Source: an uncultured Pseudocitrobacter sp. (lineage in GTDB: Bacteria > Pseudomonadota > Gammaproteobacteria > Enterobacterales > Enterobacteriaceae). From it: a stretch of DNA of 64,000 nt. Shown here piece after piece: positions 47,352 to 56,685 of this stretch. The stretch's first letter is position 1. Every line of letters begins with the position of its first letter. Both the position numbers and the translations under genes were made by a program. The notes under the pieces were generated by a model. It saw only the letters and a program-made list of their open reading frames with translations. It did not search any database and was not told the DNA's origin. Where the stretch lies: contig CAJYVI010000021.1 in assembly GCA_913778145.1 (NCBI GenBank), positions 21,552 to 85,551 of the forward strand. Reading direction: 5' to 3'.

Positions 47352-48581
47352 CTACCCCTGCGGCTGGTTGCTGACCAGCCGCGACATCGTCTCCAGTGAA
47401 TCCGTTCTTAAGATGTAGAGTCGTTTCAACAGGAACGGATTATCCCCCGGCTTCACCTTCCCTTTCACCGTGGTCACCGCCAGATGGAACCCCGCATCGT
47501 TTGCCGCTTGTACCGCCGTGGCGTTATAGCCGCCAAAGGGGTAAGAGAGATACAGCACGTGCGGATTAAACTGCGCCAGCGCCCGGCGTGAACGTTTAAA
47601 ATCAAACAGAATGTTGTGGTAGCTGCGGCTTAACAGAATAGGGTGCCGGGAGTAGTCGACGCGATGTAAAAAGTGCGTATGCGACTGAAAATCAAACACA
47701 TCCTTGATACCACGTAGTTCGGAAATGCTCATAAACTGTAGCGATTTTGGATCCCACTTTTGCGGATGCACTTTTATACGCGACGAGATAATAAACGCCG
47801 TCGCCTTAAAACCATACTGTTTCAGCACCGGATACGCGTAGCGGCTAACCGATTTCAGCCCATCGTCGAAGGTGATCACCACCGCCCGTGCCGGCAGGTT
47901 CATTTTGTTGCGCACGTAGCCTTCCAGTTGATACATGCTCAGGGTGGTGTACCCCCTGTCGCGCAGCCAGGTCATCTGGTTATTAAAAGCGCGCACCGAG
48001 GTGGTGGTCGAAGTATGACGAAAACGGGTGTTCTCTTCATCCCGCAGGATATGATGATAGGTCAGCATCGGAATGCCGTTGTCCATCTGTGCATCCAGCG
48101 AACTGATGTACGCCAGCCGATTACCGATGCGAATTTGATACCAGGTCTGGTTCAGACGCCCCTTTAAGGAACTCAAAATCGGATAGCGCAGGTTCTCCGC
48201 CAGCGTACCAAACGGCGCGTTATAGACGGGAGTATCTTTCCAGGTGATGAGGTTCTGGTTACTACCAGGTCGATGCAGATCCCCCAGCCCATCCTCAACG
48301 CGCTGCCGCCCTGGCACAAGTTCCAAGTGAGCTTTGTCGATAAACCCGGTACCAAATCCAAAACGAAATTCGTAGTAATCCGCCGCCGTGGGCACCACAT
48401 CAATAATTTGCCCGGCGCGAATATTGCCGACGGTGATAACACGATCGCCCACCTGCGCCCAGACGGCCGCATCTTCCGTGGTTTGCATATAGCGGGGAGG
48501 AAGCCCTTGCGGGGCCGTCAGAGCAGCAATGGCGTTGCCGGATAGCAGCAACGTCAGCACCAATAACACACGCATCAACAT
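47352..48581 (-). CDS. yadE: exported polysaccharide deacetylase-like protein YadE
   Basis: 409 aa, the E. coli length. Signal peptide about 1-19 (LLLSGNAIA). An N-terminal SH3-like region precedes a NodB-type deacetylase domain: TFDDG at 237-241 holds the catalytic and metal Asp, SHTHFLH is the metal-binding HxxxH-like motif near residue 300, and YPFGGYN is the third motif. The fold suggests removal of N- or O-acetyl groups from an envelope glycan; the substrate is not known. It is convergent with panD, five bases apart. Confidence 0.94.
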   Translation of the reverse strand: MLMRVLLVLTLLLSGNAIAALTAPQGLPPRYMQTTEDAAVWAQVGDRVITVGNIRAGQIIDVVPTAADYYEFRFGFGTGFIDKAHLELVPGRQRVEDGLGDLHRPGSNQNLITWKDTPVYNAPFGTLAENLRYPILSSLKGRLNQTWYQIRIGNRLAYISSLDAQMDNGIPMLTYHHILRDEENTRFRHTSTTTSVRAFNNQMTWLRDRGYTTLSMYQLEGYVRNKMNLPARAVVITFDDGLKSVSRYAYPVLKQYGFKATAFIISSRIKVHPQKWDPKSLQFMSISELRGIKDVFDFQSHTHFLHRVDYSRHPILLSRSYHNILFDFKRSRRALAQFNPHVLYLSYPFGGYNATAVQAANDAGFHLAVTTVKGKVKPGDNPFLLKRLYILRTDSLETMSRLVSNQPQG

Positions 48582-48642
48582 GAATAATAACCGCAGCGAA
48601 TACCTGTCGCTATTGTAACAAAAGCGACATCAATAACTACGG

Positions 48643-49083
48643 TTAATATTTATACGCATCATGCAGCAGGACAAAGGGAGGATTTTTTTGTTGCTGATGC
48701 CAAAGGCTGCTCACACCCGCCGGGCCGCGATCGACAATCGCATTGCGAAACGCCTCGCTGCTGAGTGTTTCTCGCAAGGGATAGTATTGAGCAAGTAACG
48801 AATAATCGATGCCGGAAATCACTTCACAGCGTTCGTGTTTATGGCTCATTAAAGCCGCAACGCGATAAGGTGCTGCACCGGTTTTATCGGTCAGGAAAAT
48901 AACACCATCGCCGGAATCCGTTTGATGTAGCGCGTCGCACATCATCCGACTGAGCATATTGGCGCTCATTCCTCGCCAGTAATTCACCGCCCGACACTGA
49001 GCCAGCGGGCCAAATTTTTTTTCCAGACGTTCCAGCAGTTCCTCTGCACGATCGTCATGACAGGCGATGACCCAACCTAACAT
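48643..49083 (-). CDS. yadI: predicted PTS enzyme IIA (mannose/EIIA-Man type) YadI
   Basis: 146 aa, the E. coli length. Resembles EIIA of the mannose family; the phosphorylated His would be H9 in VIACHDD. Cytoplasmic, no signal. No EIIB, EIIC or EIID genes are nearby, so its partner is unknown and a regulatory rather than transport role is possible. It lies between yadE and yadH on the same strand, with a G/C hairpin separating it from yadH. Confidence 0.93.
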   Translation of the reverse strand: MLGWVIACHDDRAEELLERLEKKFGPLAQCRAVNYWRGMSANMLSRMMCDALHQTDSGDGVIFLTDKTGAAPYRVAALMSHKHERCEVISGIDYSLLAQYYPLRETLSSEAFRNAIVDRGPAGVSSLWHQQQKNPPFVLLHDAYKY

Positions 49084-49158
49084 TGCTGCTTACCTCCCTG
49101 GCAAAAGCATACTGTAGCGGGAAAAAGGGGAAATATCGGTGATAACGCTCTAATTTTT

Positions 49159-49178
49159 CCCCCGGGAATGCCCGGGGG
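49159..49178 (-). terminator. G/C hairpin after yadH
   Basis: CCCCCGGG (49159-49166) pairs with CCCGGGGG (49171-49178) around AATG. On the minus strand it follows the yadH stop, but the tail is A-rich rather than U-rich, so it may stabilise the 3' end rather than terminate. Confidence 0.5.
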
Positions 49179-49187
49179 ATTGGCACA

Positions 49188-49958
49188 TCAGCTGCGCAGA
49201 CCGCGCCCGCGCTGGATGAGATACCAGCACAGCAGGTAGAAGGCAACGATGAAAATCACCAGCACGCCAAAGGTCGTGACCAGCGGCACATCATGAATGC
49301 CCAGGAAACCGTAGCGGAAGCCGCTGATCATGTAGACGATCGGGTTCAGATGCGACAGCCCCTGCCAGAATGGCGGCAGCAAGGTCAGGGAATAGAATAC
49401 CCCGCCAAGATAGGTGAGCGGCGTCAGCACGAAGGTCGGGATCAGGCTGATGTCATCAAAGGTTTTCGCAAAGACCGCATTTAGCAGGCCCGCCAGCGAG
49501 AAAAGCACCGCCGTCAGAATCAGCGTTAATGCGACAAACACCCATGAATGCACCTGGAACGGCACAAAGAACAGGGAGATTGCGGTCACCAGAATCCCGA
49601 CACAGAGACCACGCGCCACGCCGCCGCCGATATAACCGGCGATAATCACATGCGTCGGCACAGGTGCCACCAGCAACTCTTCAATATTGCGCTGGAATTT
49701 CGCGCTAAAGAATGAAGAGGCAACGTTGGCATAGGCGTTGGTGATTACCGACATCATAATCAGCCCCGGCACAATAAACTGCATATAGCTGAAGCCGTGC
49801 ATTTCACCAATACGCGAGCCAATCAGGTTACCGAAGATAATAAAATAGAGGGTCATGGTGATGACCGGCGGCACCAGCGTTTGTACCCAGATACGCATGA
49901 AACGGTGGATCTCTTTCGTCCAGATACTTTTCAGCGCCACCCAATAAAGCTGCATCAT
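49188..49958 (-). CDS. yadH: ABC exporter membrane subunit YadH
   Basis: 256 aa ABC-2 type permease with about six membrane helices and the conserved FSYMQFIVPGLIMMS segment. It forms an exporter with YadG; the substrate is unknown. The ATG overlaps the yadG stop by four bases (ATGA), so the two are translated together. No periplasmic binding protein is present, which fits export rather than uptake. Confidence 0.96.
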   Translation of the reverse strand: MMQLYWVALKSIWTKEIHRFMRIWVQTLVPPVITMTLYFIIFGNLIGSRIGEMHGFSYMQFIVPGLIMMSVITNAYANVASSFFSAKFQRNIEELLVAPVPTHVIIAGYIGGGVARGLCVGILVTAISLFFVPFQVHSWVFVALTLILTAVLFSLAGLLNAVFAKTFDDISLIPTFVLTPLTYLGGVFYSLTLLPPFWQGLSHLNPIVYMISGFRYGFLGIHDVPLVTTFGVLVIFIVAFYLLCWYLIQRGRGLRS

Positions 49959-50881
49959 GCCTGCTCTCCTTGTTTTTCATGGACCAGCGAGACAAACAGC
50001 TCTTCCAGTCGGTTCGCTTTGTTACGCATACTTAAAACCTGAATGCCCTGCGCGCTAAGCTGAGCGAAAACGCTGTTGATCCCCTGCTCACGCAGCACTT
50101 CCACTTCTAACGTTGCGGTGTCGACCAGTCGATATTGATAGCCTTCAAGCGTTGGCAGCGGGCTTTTCGGCGCTAAATCCAGAATGAAGGTTTCCGATTT
50201 CAGTTTAGAAAGCAGATTCTTCATCGAGGTGTTTTCCACCAGCGAACCGTGCTGAATGATGCCGATGTTGCGGCACAGCATTTCCGCTTCTTCCAGGTAG
50301 TGAGTGGTGAGAATGATCGTGGTGCCTTTGTCGTTTAAATCCTTCAAAAAGCCCCACATTGAGCGGCGAAGTTCAATATCTACGCCCGCCGTCGGTTCAT
50401 CCAGAATCAGCAGTTTTGGCTCGTGCATCAGCGCGCGGGCAATCATCAAACGACGCTTCATCCCGCCGGATAACATCCGCGCACGTTCGTTACGCTTTTC
50501 CCACAGATCGAGTTGTTTTAAATACTTTTCACTGCGTGCAATGGCATCTTTATGCTCAACGCCATAATAGCCCGCCTGATGCACCACAATTTGCTGCACG
50601 GTTTCAAACGGGTTGAAGTTAAACTCCTGCGGCACCAGGCCAAGCTGGCGTTTGGCGTTCACAACATCTTTTTGCAGATCGTAGCCAAACACGCTCACAG
50701 ATCCCGACGTTTTGTTTACCAGCGAGCTGATAATACCGATGGTGGTCGATTTGCCCGCACCGTTCGGCCCGAGCAGCGCGTAGAAGTCTCCGGCCTCCAC
50801 TTGCAGGTCGATTCCGCGCAGTGCCTGGACGCCCCCAGGATAGGTTTTTTTAAGCTGTTTTAGTTCCAGTGCAATGGTCAT
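49955..50881 (-). CDS. yadG: ABC exporter ATP-binding subunit YadG
   Basis: 308 aa. Walker A GPNGAGKST near residues 39-47, signature LSGGMKRRL near 142 and Walker B LLILDEPTAGVD just after; H-loop in TTHYLEEAE. The C-terminal 80 residues are an extension typical of drug-type exporter ATPases. The ATG at 50881 with AAGAG upstream gives MTIALELKQL; the upstream frame to 50911 is not needed. It is divergent from can and cotranscribed with yadH. Confidence 0.96.
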   Translation of the reverse strand: MTIALELKQLKKTYPGGVQALRGIDLQVEAGDFYALLGPNGAGKSTTIGIISSLVNKTSGSVSVFGYDLQKDVVNAKRQLGLVPQEFNFNPFETVQQIVVHQAGYYGVEHKDAIARSEKYLKQLDLWEKRNERARMLSGGMKRRLMIARALMHEPKLLILDEPTAGVDIELRRSMWGFLKDLNDKGTTIILTTHYLEEAEMLCRNIGIIQHGSLVENTSMKNLLSKLKSETFILDLAPKSPLPTLEGYQYRLVDTATLEVEVLREQGINSVFAQLSAQGIQVLSMRNKANRLEELFVSLVHEKQGEQA

Positions 50882-50986
50882 TGAATATCTCTTTTGAATT
50901 CTTGCGTTCAATGTATGGTTTTAAAAAAAGTTGAGTTGACCTATATTAGCGCAACGCACTTACTTGGTTACAGGTCGTTAACCTCC

Positions 50987-51649
50987 ATGAAAGACATAGA
51001 TACACTCATCAGCAACAATGAACTATGGTCAAAAATGCTGGTGGAAGAGGACCCCGGATTTTTCGAGAAACTGGCGCAAGCGCAGAAACCGCGCTTTCTA
51101 TGGATTGGATGTTCCGACAGCCGCGTTCCCGCCGAACGTTTAACCGGACTTGAGCCGGGCGAATTATTTGTTCACCGAAATGTTGCCAACCTGGTTATTC
51201 ACACCGATTTGAACTGCCTCTCCGTGGTTCAGTATGCTGTGGATGTACTGGAAGTTGAGCATATCATCATTTGCGGCCACTACGGTTGCGGTGGTGTGCA
51301 GGCAGCGGTGGAAAACCCGGAGCTTGGCCTCATCAATAACTGGTTGCTGCACATTCGCGATATCTGGTTCAAACACAGCTCTCTGCTCGGTGAAATGCCG
51401 CAGGAACGTCGTCTGGACACGCTTTGCGAACTGAACGTTATGGAGCAGGTTTATAACCTGGGCCACTCTACCATTATGCAGTCAGCCTGGAAACGTGGGC
51501 AGAAAGTCACGATTCACGGCTGGGCTTACGGGATCCACGACGGCCTGCTGCGTGACCTTGACGTCACCGCGACCAACCGCGAAACCCTGGAGCAGCGTTA
51601 TCGCCACGGGATTTCCAATCTCAAGCTGAAACACGCTAACCACAAGTAA
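50987..51649 (+). CDS. can: beta-class carbonic anhydrase
   Basis: 220 aa, the E. coli length. Interconverts CO2 and bicarbonate, supplying bicarbonate for carboxylations in air-grown cells. The zinc ligands and catalytic dyad are present: C42 and D44 in IGCSDSR, H98 and C101 in CGHYGCG. I start at the ATG at 50987 ([11 protein letters not shown]); an in-frame upstream ATG at 50894 would run through the promoter region. It is followed by a terminator that overlaps the end of hpt. Confidence 0.98.
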   Translation: MKDIDTLISNNELWSKMLVEEDPGFFEKLAQAQKPRFLWIGCSDSRVPAERLTGLEPGELFVHRNVANLVIHTDLNCLSVVQYAVDVLEVEHIIICGHYGCGGVQAAVENPELGLINNWLLHIRDIWFKHSSLLGEMPQERRLDTLCELNVMEQVYNLGHSTIMQSAWKRGQKVTIHGWAYGIHDGLLRDLDVTATNRETLEQRYRHGISNLKLKHANHK

Positions 51650-51657
51650 TACCTGTT

Positions 51658-51691
51658 AAAAAGCCGGGCGGCGGCATCGCCTCACCCGGCT
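51658..51691 (-). terminator. terminator after hpt
   Basis: AGCCGGG (51662-51668) pairs with CCCGGCT (51685-51691), with an inner GGCG/CGCC stem. On the minus strand it is followed by UUUUU (51658-51662), so it terminates hpt transcripts; it lies close to the can stop codon. Confidence 0.8.
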
Positions 51692-51710
51692 CAGGACAGG
51701 TAGGTTGGAG

Positions 51711-51742
51711 AAGCGAAGCGCCATCAGGCGTTTCGCTTTTTT
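51711..51742 (+). terminator. terminator after can
   Basis: AAGCGAAGCGCC (51711-51722) pairs with GGCGTTTCGCTT (51727-51738) with one G-U pair and an ATCA loop, followed by TTTTTT (51737-51742). It terminates can transcripts and ends two bases before the hpt stop codon. Confidence 0.88.
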
Positions 51743-51743
51743 A

Positions 51744-52280
51744 TTACTCGTCCAGCAGGACCACTTTCCCGACATATGGCAGATGACGATAACGCTGTGC
51801 GTAATCGATGCCATAACCCACCACAAATTCGTCTTCAATGGCAAAGCCTACGTACTCAACCGGCACGTTCACCTCACGACGGGACGGTTTATCCAGCAGG
51901 GTACAAATCGCCAGCGATTTCGGCCCACGCAGGCTTAAAATTTCACGCACCTTCGACAGCGTGTTCCCGGAGTCGATAATGTCTTCCACGATCAATACAT
52001 CTTTACCGCGAATATCTTCGTCCAGATCCTTGAGGATTTTCACGTCACGGGTGGTGGACATACCGCTGCCGTAGCTGGAAGCCGTCATGAAATCGACTTC
52101 ATGCGACACGTGGACTTCACGGCACAGGTCAGCCATGAACATAAATGAGCCGCGCAGCAAACCCACTAACACCATTTCACTGCCACTGTCTTTGTAGTGC
52201 TCAGTGATTTGACGACCCAATTCAGCGATACGCGCTTTGATCTCCGCTTCCGGGATCATCACTTCCACAGTATGTTTCAT
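51744..52280 (-). CDS. hpt: hypoxanthine phosphoribosyltransferase
   Basis: 178 aa. Purine salvage: converts hypoxanthine (and guanine less well) with PRPP to IMP or GMP. The PRPP-binding motif [14 protein letters not shown] is near residues 98-111. The start at 52280 gives [11 protein letters not shown]; an in-frame ATG four codons earlier (52292) is used in some annotations. Convergent with can and divergent from gcd. Confidence 0.97.
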   Translation of the reverse strand: MKHTVEVMIPEAEIKARIAELGRQITEHYKDSGSEMVLVGLLRGSFMFMADLCREVHVSHEVDFMTASSYGSGMSTTRDVKILKDLDEDIRGKDVLIVEDIIDSGNTLSKVREILSLRGPKSLAICTLLDKPSRREVNVPVEYVGFAIEDEFVVGYGIDYAQRYRHLPYVGKVVLLDE

Positions 52281-52409
52281 AAAACTAACCATATGATTTT
52301 AGAGATAAATCTATCGACACCCCGGCGCTATGCCTGGACGTCGTTCGGCAAGCGCGACAGTATACCAGCAAATCGATTTCTCCGCTGAATTGGATAATAA
52401 AGCAAATTT

Positions 52410-52443
52410 TGTGATACCCGTCACACTTGTTAAATCCTATAAT
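52410..52443 (+). promoter_or_regulatory. gcd promoter with overlapping CRP site
   Basis: A perfect CRP core TGTGA-N6-TCACA (52410-52414 and 52421-52425) stands just upstream of a perfect -10 TATAAT (52438-52443). The site covers the position where a -35 would be, which suits repression by cAMP-CRP, in line with the reported negative control of E. coli gcd by cAMP. Confidence 0.75.
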
Positions 52444-52485
52444 CAATTGAAAGCAATAATTAACAAACTGACGCGAGTATTCTTT

Positions 52486-54876
52486 ATGGCAGAAACAAAA
52501 CCACAACAACCACGATTACTCGTGGTGCTCACGGCCGTTTTTGCGGCTATCTGTGGGCTCTATCTTCTCATCGGAGGAGGCTGGCTGGTCGCCATTGGCG
52601 GCTCCTGGTACTACCCTATCGCTGGCCTGGTGATGCTGGCCGTGGCGGTGATGCTGTGGCGCAGCAAACGCGCGGCGCTTTGGCTCTATGCCGCCTTCCT
52701 GCTGGCGACCATGATTTGGGGCGTTTGGGAAGTTGGCTTCGACTTCTGGGCGCTGACCCCACGCAGCGATATTCTGGTCTTCTTCGGTATCTGGCTGATT
52801 CTGCCGTTTGTCTGGCGTCGCCTGATTATTCCCTCCGGCGGAGCCGTTGCCGCGCTGGTTGTCGCGTTGCTGATTAGCGGCGGCATCCTGACCTGGGCTG
52901 GCTTCAATGACCCGCAGGAAGTGAACGGTACGCTGAGTGCTGATGCAACGCCTGCCGAGCCGATTTCCACCGTGGCCTATCAAGACTGGCCTGCCTACGG
53001 TCGTAATCAGGAGGGGCAGCGTTACTCACCTCTTAAACAGATCAACGCGGATAACGTTCACAAGCTGAAAGAAGCCTGGGTTTTCCGTACGGGTGACCTG
53101 AAGCGCGAAGACGATCCGGGCGAACTGACCAACGAAGTGACGCCGATTAAAGTCGGCAATATGCTGTATCTCTGTACCGCTCACCAGCGTCTGTTCGCAC
53201 TTGATGCGGCAACCGGGAAAGAGAAGTGGCACTTTGATCCGCAGCTTAACTCCAATCCGAGCTTCCAGCATGTCACCTGTCGTGGCGTGTCTTACCATGA
53301 AGCGCGTGCCGAAACGGCAAGCCCGGAGGTCGTGGCGGACTGTCCGCGTCGTATTATTCTGCCAGTGAATGATGGCCGTCTGTTTGCCATCAATGCCGAA
53401 ACCGGCAAGCTGTGTGAGACCTTTGCCAATAAAGGTATCCTCAACCTGCAAACTAACATGCCGGATACCACGCCGGGCCTGTATGAACCGACCTCTCCGC
53501 CGATTATTACCGATAAAACTATCGTGATAGCCGGTTCGGTGACCGATAACTTCTCGACGCGTGAAACCTCTGGCGTTATTCGTGGCTTCGACGTGAACAC
53601 CGGTAAGCTGCTGTGGGCGTTTGATCCTGGCGCGAAAGATCCGAACGCCATTCCGTCGGATGAACACACCTTCACGTTCAACTCGCCAAACTCGTGGGCA
53701 CCTGCGGCCTATGACGCGAAGCTGGATCTGGTCTATCTGCCGATGGGCGTCACCACCCCGGATATCTGGGGCGGCAACCGTACGCCGGAGCAGGAACGTT
53801 ATGCCAGTTCCATCGTGGCGCTGAACGCCACTACCGGCAAACTGGTGTGGAGTTATCAGACCGTTCACCACGATCTGTGGGATATGGATATGCCATCCCA
53901 GCCGACGCTGGCGGATATCACGGTGAAAGGCGAGAAAGTGCCGGTGATTTACGCCCCGGCGAAAACGGGCAACATCTTTGTCCTGGATCGTCGTAACGGC
54001 GAACTGGTTGTTCCGGCCCCGGAAAAACCGGTTCCGCAGGGTGCGGCGAAAGGCGATTACGTCACTAAAACGCAGCCGTTCTCTGAGCTGAGCTTCCGTC
54101 CGAAGAAAGATTTGACCGGCGCGGATATGTGGGGCGCCACCATGTTCGACCAACTGGTGTGCCGCGTGATGTTCCACCAGATGCGCTATGAAGGTATCTT
54201 CACCCCGCCGTCTGAGCAGGGTACGCTGGTGTTCCCGGGTAACCTGGGGATGTTCGAATGGGGTGGTATCTCCGTTGACCCGAATCGTCAGGTCGCCATT
54301 GCCAACCCGATGGCACTGCCGTTTGTCTCTAAACTGATCCCGCGCGGACCAGGCAACCCGATGGAGCCACCGAAAGACGCGAAAGGCAGCGGTACCGAAT
54401 CCGGTATTCAGCCGCAGTATGGCGTGCCGTTTGGCGTTACGCTGAACCCGTTCCTGTCGCCGTTTGGCCTGCCGTGCAAACAGCCGGCCTGGGGTTACAT
54501 CTCGGCGCTGGATCTGAAAACCAACGAAGTCGTGTGGAAAAAACGTATTGGTACGCCGCAAGACAGCATGCCGTTCCCGATGCCAGTTCCGGTGCCGTTT
54601 AACATGGGTATGCCAATGCTGGGCGGGCCTATCTCCACCGCCGGTAACGTTCTGTTCATCGCGGCAACCGCCGATAACTATCTGCGCGCGTACAACATGA
54701 GCAACGGTGAAAAACTGTGGCAGGGTCGTTTACCCGCAGGCGGACAGGCAACACCGATGACCTATGAAGCGAATGGCAAGCAGTATGTTGTCATCTCCGC
54801 AGGCGGTCATGGTTCGTTTGGTACGAAGATGGGCGACTACATTGTCGCGTATGCGTTGCCGGATGATGTGAAGTAA
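52486..54876 (+). CDS. gcd: PQQ-dependent membrane glucose dehydrogenase
   Basis: 796 aa, the E. coli length. Oxidises glucose to glucono-1,5-lactone in the periplasm and passes electrons to ubiquinone. About five membrane helices occupy residues 1-140; the periplasmic rest is an eight-bladed PQQ propeller with repeated W motifs (DWPAYGRN, WAPAAYD, WGYISALD). The start at 52486 gives the family N-terminus; the longer frame to 52330 is rejected. PQQ synthesis genes are not in the window, so whether the enzyme is active without added PQQ is unknown. Confidence 0.98.
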   Translation: MAETKPQQPRLLVVLTAVFAAICGLYLLIGGGWLVAIGGSWYYPIAGLVMLAVAVMLWRSKRAALWLYAAFLLATMIWGVWEVGFDFWALTPRSDILVFFGIWLILPFVWRRLIIPSGGAVAALVVALLISGGILTWAGFNDPQEVNGTLSADATPAEPISTVAYQDWPAYGRNQEGQRYSPLKQINADNVHKLKEAWVFRTGDLKREDDPGELTNEVTPIKVGNMLYLCTAHQRLFALDAATGKEKWHFDPQLNSNPSFQHVTCRGVSYHEARAETASPEVVADCPRRIILPVNDGRLFAINAETGKLCETFANKGILNLQTNMPDTTPGLYEPTSPPIITDKTIVIAGSVTDNFSTRETSGVIRGFDVNTGKLLWAFDPGAKDPNAIPSDEHTFTFNSPNSWAPAAYDAKLDLVYLPMGVTTPDIWGGNRTPEQERYASSIVALNATTGKLVWSYQTVHHDLWDMDMPSQPTLADITVKGEKVPVIYAPAKTGNIFVLDRRNGELVVPAPEKPVPQGAAKGDYVTKTQPFSELSFRPKKDLTGADMWGATMFDQLVCRVMFHQMRYEGIFTPPSEQGTLVFPGNLGMFEWGGISVDPNRQVAIANPMALPFVSKLIPRGPGNPMEPPKDAKGSGTESGIQPQYGVPFGVTLNPFLSPFGLPCKQPAWGYISALDLKTNEVVWKKRIGTPQDSMPFPMPVPVPFNMGMPMLGGPISTAGNVLFIAATADNYLRAYNMSNGEKLWQGRLPAGGQATPMTYEANGKQYVVISAGGHGSFGTKMGDYIVAYALPDDVK

Positions 54877-54884
54877 TTTGCCGC

Positions 54885-54973
54885 CCCTCACCCCGGCCCT
54901 CTCCCACAGGGAGAGGGAGAAAACCAGGGCACAATCGGTTCCCTCTCCCTGTGGGAGAGGGTTAGGGTGAGGG
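54885..54973. repeat. palindromic repeat unit, copy 4 (gcd-cueO)
   Basis: Same architecture and orientation as 9084-9190: CCCTCACCCCGG on the left, TTAGGGTGAGGG on the right, two CCCTCTCCC/GGGAGAGGG hairpins. It lies between convergent gcd and cueO, six bases before the cueO stop. Confidence 0.85.
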
Positions 54974-54979
54974 CTTTTC

Positions 54980-56539
54980 TTATACGGTAAACCCTAACAT
55001 CATCCCCGTATCTTCATGCTCCAGCAGATGGCAGTGCGCCATATAGGCGTGTTCTTTCGGCGCATCGTGGTCAAACTTCACTAACACCTCGCTGACATCC
55101 CCTTCCACGCGAACCGTGTCTTTCCATCCCGCGCGATGAGCCGCTGGCGGCTTGCCGTTTTCCGACACAATGCGGAATTGCGTACCGTGAATATGGAACG
55201 GGTGCAGCATCATGTCGCCCTTGCCCGAGATAAACCAGCGCTCATACTGCCCTTTACTGGCGGCAAACATTGGCGTGTTCATGTCAAACGCTTTGCCGTT
55301 AATACGGTTAGCATTGTGGAAGTCAAACTCCCCGCCGCCATGATTCATATGGCCCATGTTGCCATGATCCATATTGCCATGGCCCATCATCTCGCCGTGC
55401 TGCATAGTGCCCATTGCGCCCGCGCCATACTTTTTCATCAGCGCCTGCATGCCCATCATATCGAGCATCGGATCCATAGAAAGCTGGAGCCTGCGTTCGG
55501 TCAGGCCGTCTGATGACGGGAGAGCAGGCAGTGATGACAGCACATCCGGCAATTCACCCGATGCGTTAATCGTGACCGGCTGTACGCGCAGAACCGGATG
55601 CGCTTTATCGAATGGCGCAACGGCCATTCCCATCTGATTTACCGGCAGCGTGACGATATCAAACGGCTTCCCGTCGCGGGTCTCGACCAGCACTTCGAAA
55701 CGTTCGCCCATCAGCATCGGCAGTTCCGTGACTTTGACAGGCTCAGGGAGCAAACCACCGTCGCTTGCCACGACATACAGCGGGCGGTTGTCGCTGGCGG
55801 CAAGGTTCAGCGAACGCGCGTTACAGCCGTTAAGCAGGCGCAGACGCAGCCATCCGCGCGGGGCGGCGTGCTGCGGGTAGATAGCACCGTTGGTCAGCAG
55901 CGTGTCGCCAAACCAGCCGACGGCGGCAGTCATTACATCAAGCTGATAGTCAATTTCACCGTCAGCGCTGAATTTTTTATCCTGAATAATGACCGGCACA
56001 TCATCAATACCCCACTGCTTTGGCAGCATCAGACGACGAATATCGTCATCCTCTATTAAGACCAGCCCCGCCAGCCCCATCGCTACCTGATGCCCCGTTT
56101 TGCCATGCTGATGAGGGTGGAACCAGCAGGTTGCCGCACGTTGATCGGGCGTGAAGGTGACCGTACGTTGACCGCCAGGTTTAATGATACCCTGCGGCCC
56201 GCCGTCTACCTCGCCGGGCACTTCGAGGCCGTGCCAGTGAACGGTGGTCTCTTCCGCCAGTTGGTTATGAATATTAACGGTGATGGGTTTCCCCTTCGTC
56301 AACTGAATCGCCGGGCCGAGTAGATTACCGTTATAACCCCATGTCGTGGCGCTTTTTGCGCCAAACTGCGTTTTCCCCGCCTGAACGGTGAGCGTAACCT
56401 GGCTGCGCGCATCGGCGGCGAGCAACGCAGGAATAGAAAGTGCGGGACGATCGGCGGCAAAAACCGCGCGGCTCCAGAGCGGTAAGGCGCTTGCCACGCT
56501 GACGGCGGCGCTCAATTTCAGAAATTCACGACGGTGCAT
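54980..56539 (-). CDS. cueO: multicopper oxidase CueO
   Basis: 519 aa. Periplasmic cuprous oxidase that protects against copper. A twin-arginine signal ([12 protein letters not shown], residues 2-13) exports the folded, copper-loaded protein. All copper-site motifs are present: HWHG, HPHQHG, HPFHIHG and [13 protein letters not shown] Met/His/Gly-rich insert (about residues 355-405) matches the methionine-rich helix region of E. coli CueO, with extra [14 protein letters not shown] repeats. I use the second of two adjacent ATGs (56539), better spaced from AAGGA; the first is at 56542. A CueR promoter lies upstream. Confidence 0.97.
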   Translation of the reverse strand: MHRREFLKLSAAVSVASALPLWSRAVFAADRPALSIPALLAADARSQVTLTVQAGKTQFGAKSATTWGYNGNLLGPAIQLTKGKPITVNIHNQLAEETTVHWHGLEVPGEVDGGPQGIIKPGGQRTVTFTPDQRAATCWFHPHQHGKTGHQVAMGLAGLVLIEDDDIRRLMLPKQWGIDDVPVIIQDKKFSADGEIDYQLDVMTAAVGWFGDTLLTNGAIYPQHAAPRGWLRLRLLNGCNARSLNLAASDNRPLYVVASDGGLLPEPVKVTELPMLMGERFEVLVETRDGKPFDIVTLPVNQMGMAVAPFDKAHPVLRVQPVTINASGELPDVLSSLPALPSSDGLTERRLQLSMDPMLDMMGMQALMKKYGAGAMGTMQHGEMMGHGNMDHGNMGHMNHGGGEFDFHNANRINGKAFDMNTPMFAASKGQYERWFISGKGDMMLHPFHIHGTQFRIVSENGKPPAAHRAGWKDTVRVEGDVSEVLVKFDHDAPKEHAYMAHCHLLEHEDTGMMLGFTV

Positions 56540-56575
56540 CATTACATCCTTTTGCTGGCTGCGGGTGAATATTTG

Positions 56576-56606
56576 AGCTTAAACCCTACCCTTGCGGTAA
56601 GGTCAA
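56576..56606 (-). promoter_or_regulatory. CueR-controlled cueO promoter
   Basis: On the minus strand, -35 TTGACC (56601-56606) and -10 TAAGCT (56576-56581) are separated by 19 bp, the overlong spacer of MerR-family promoters. The spacer holds the dyad ACCTTACC-N5-GGTAGGGT (56583-56603), matching CueR operators. Confidence 0.9.
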
Positions 56607-56685
56607 GTAAGAAGCTTTGAAAAAGGCTCTGCGTCCCGTCTGGAAGTGTGCTAACGTTGAATCTCGACGAGGTAAGGTAGAAGAA

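Noticed and set aside
53026..54561. 511-codon minus-strand frame over gcd
   Set aside because: Very long but fully inside gcd, which matches its family along all 796 residues. Arg- and His-rich antisense composition, no known motif.
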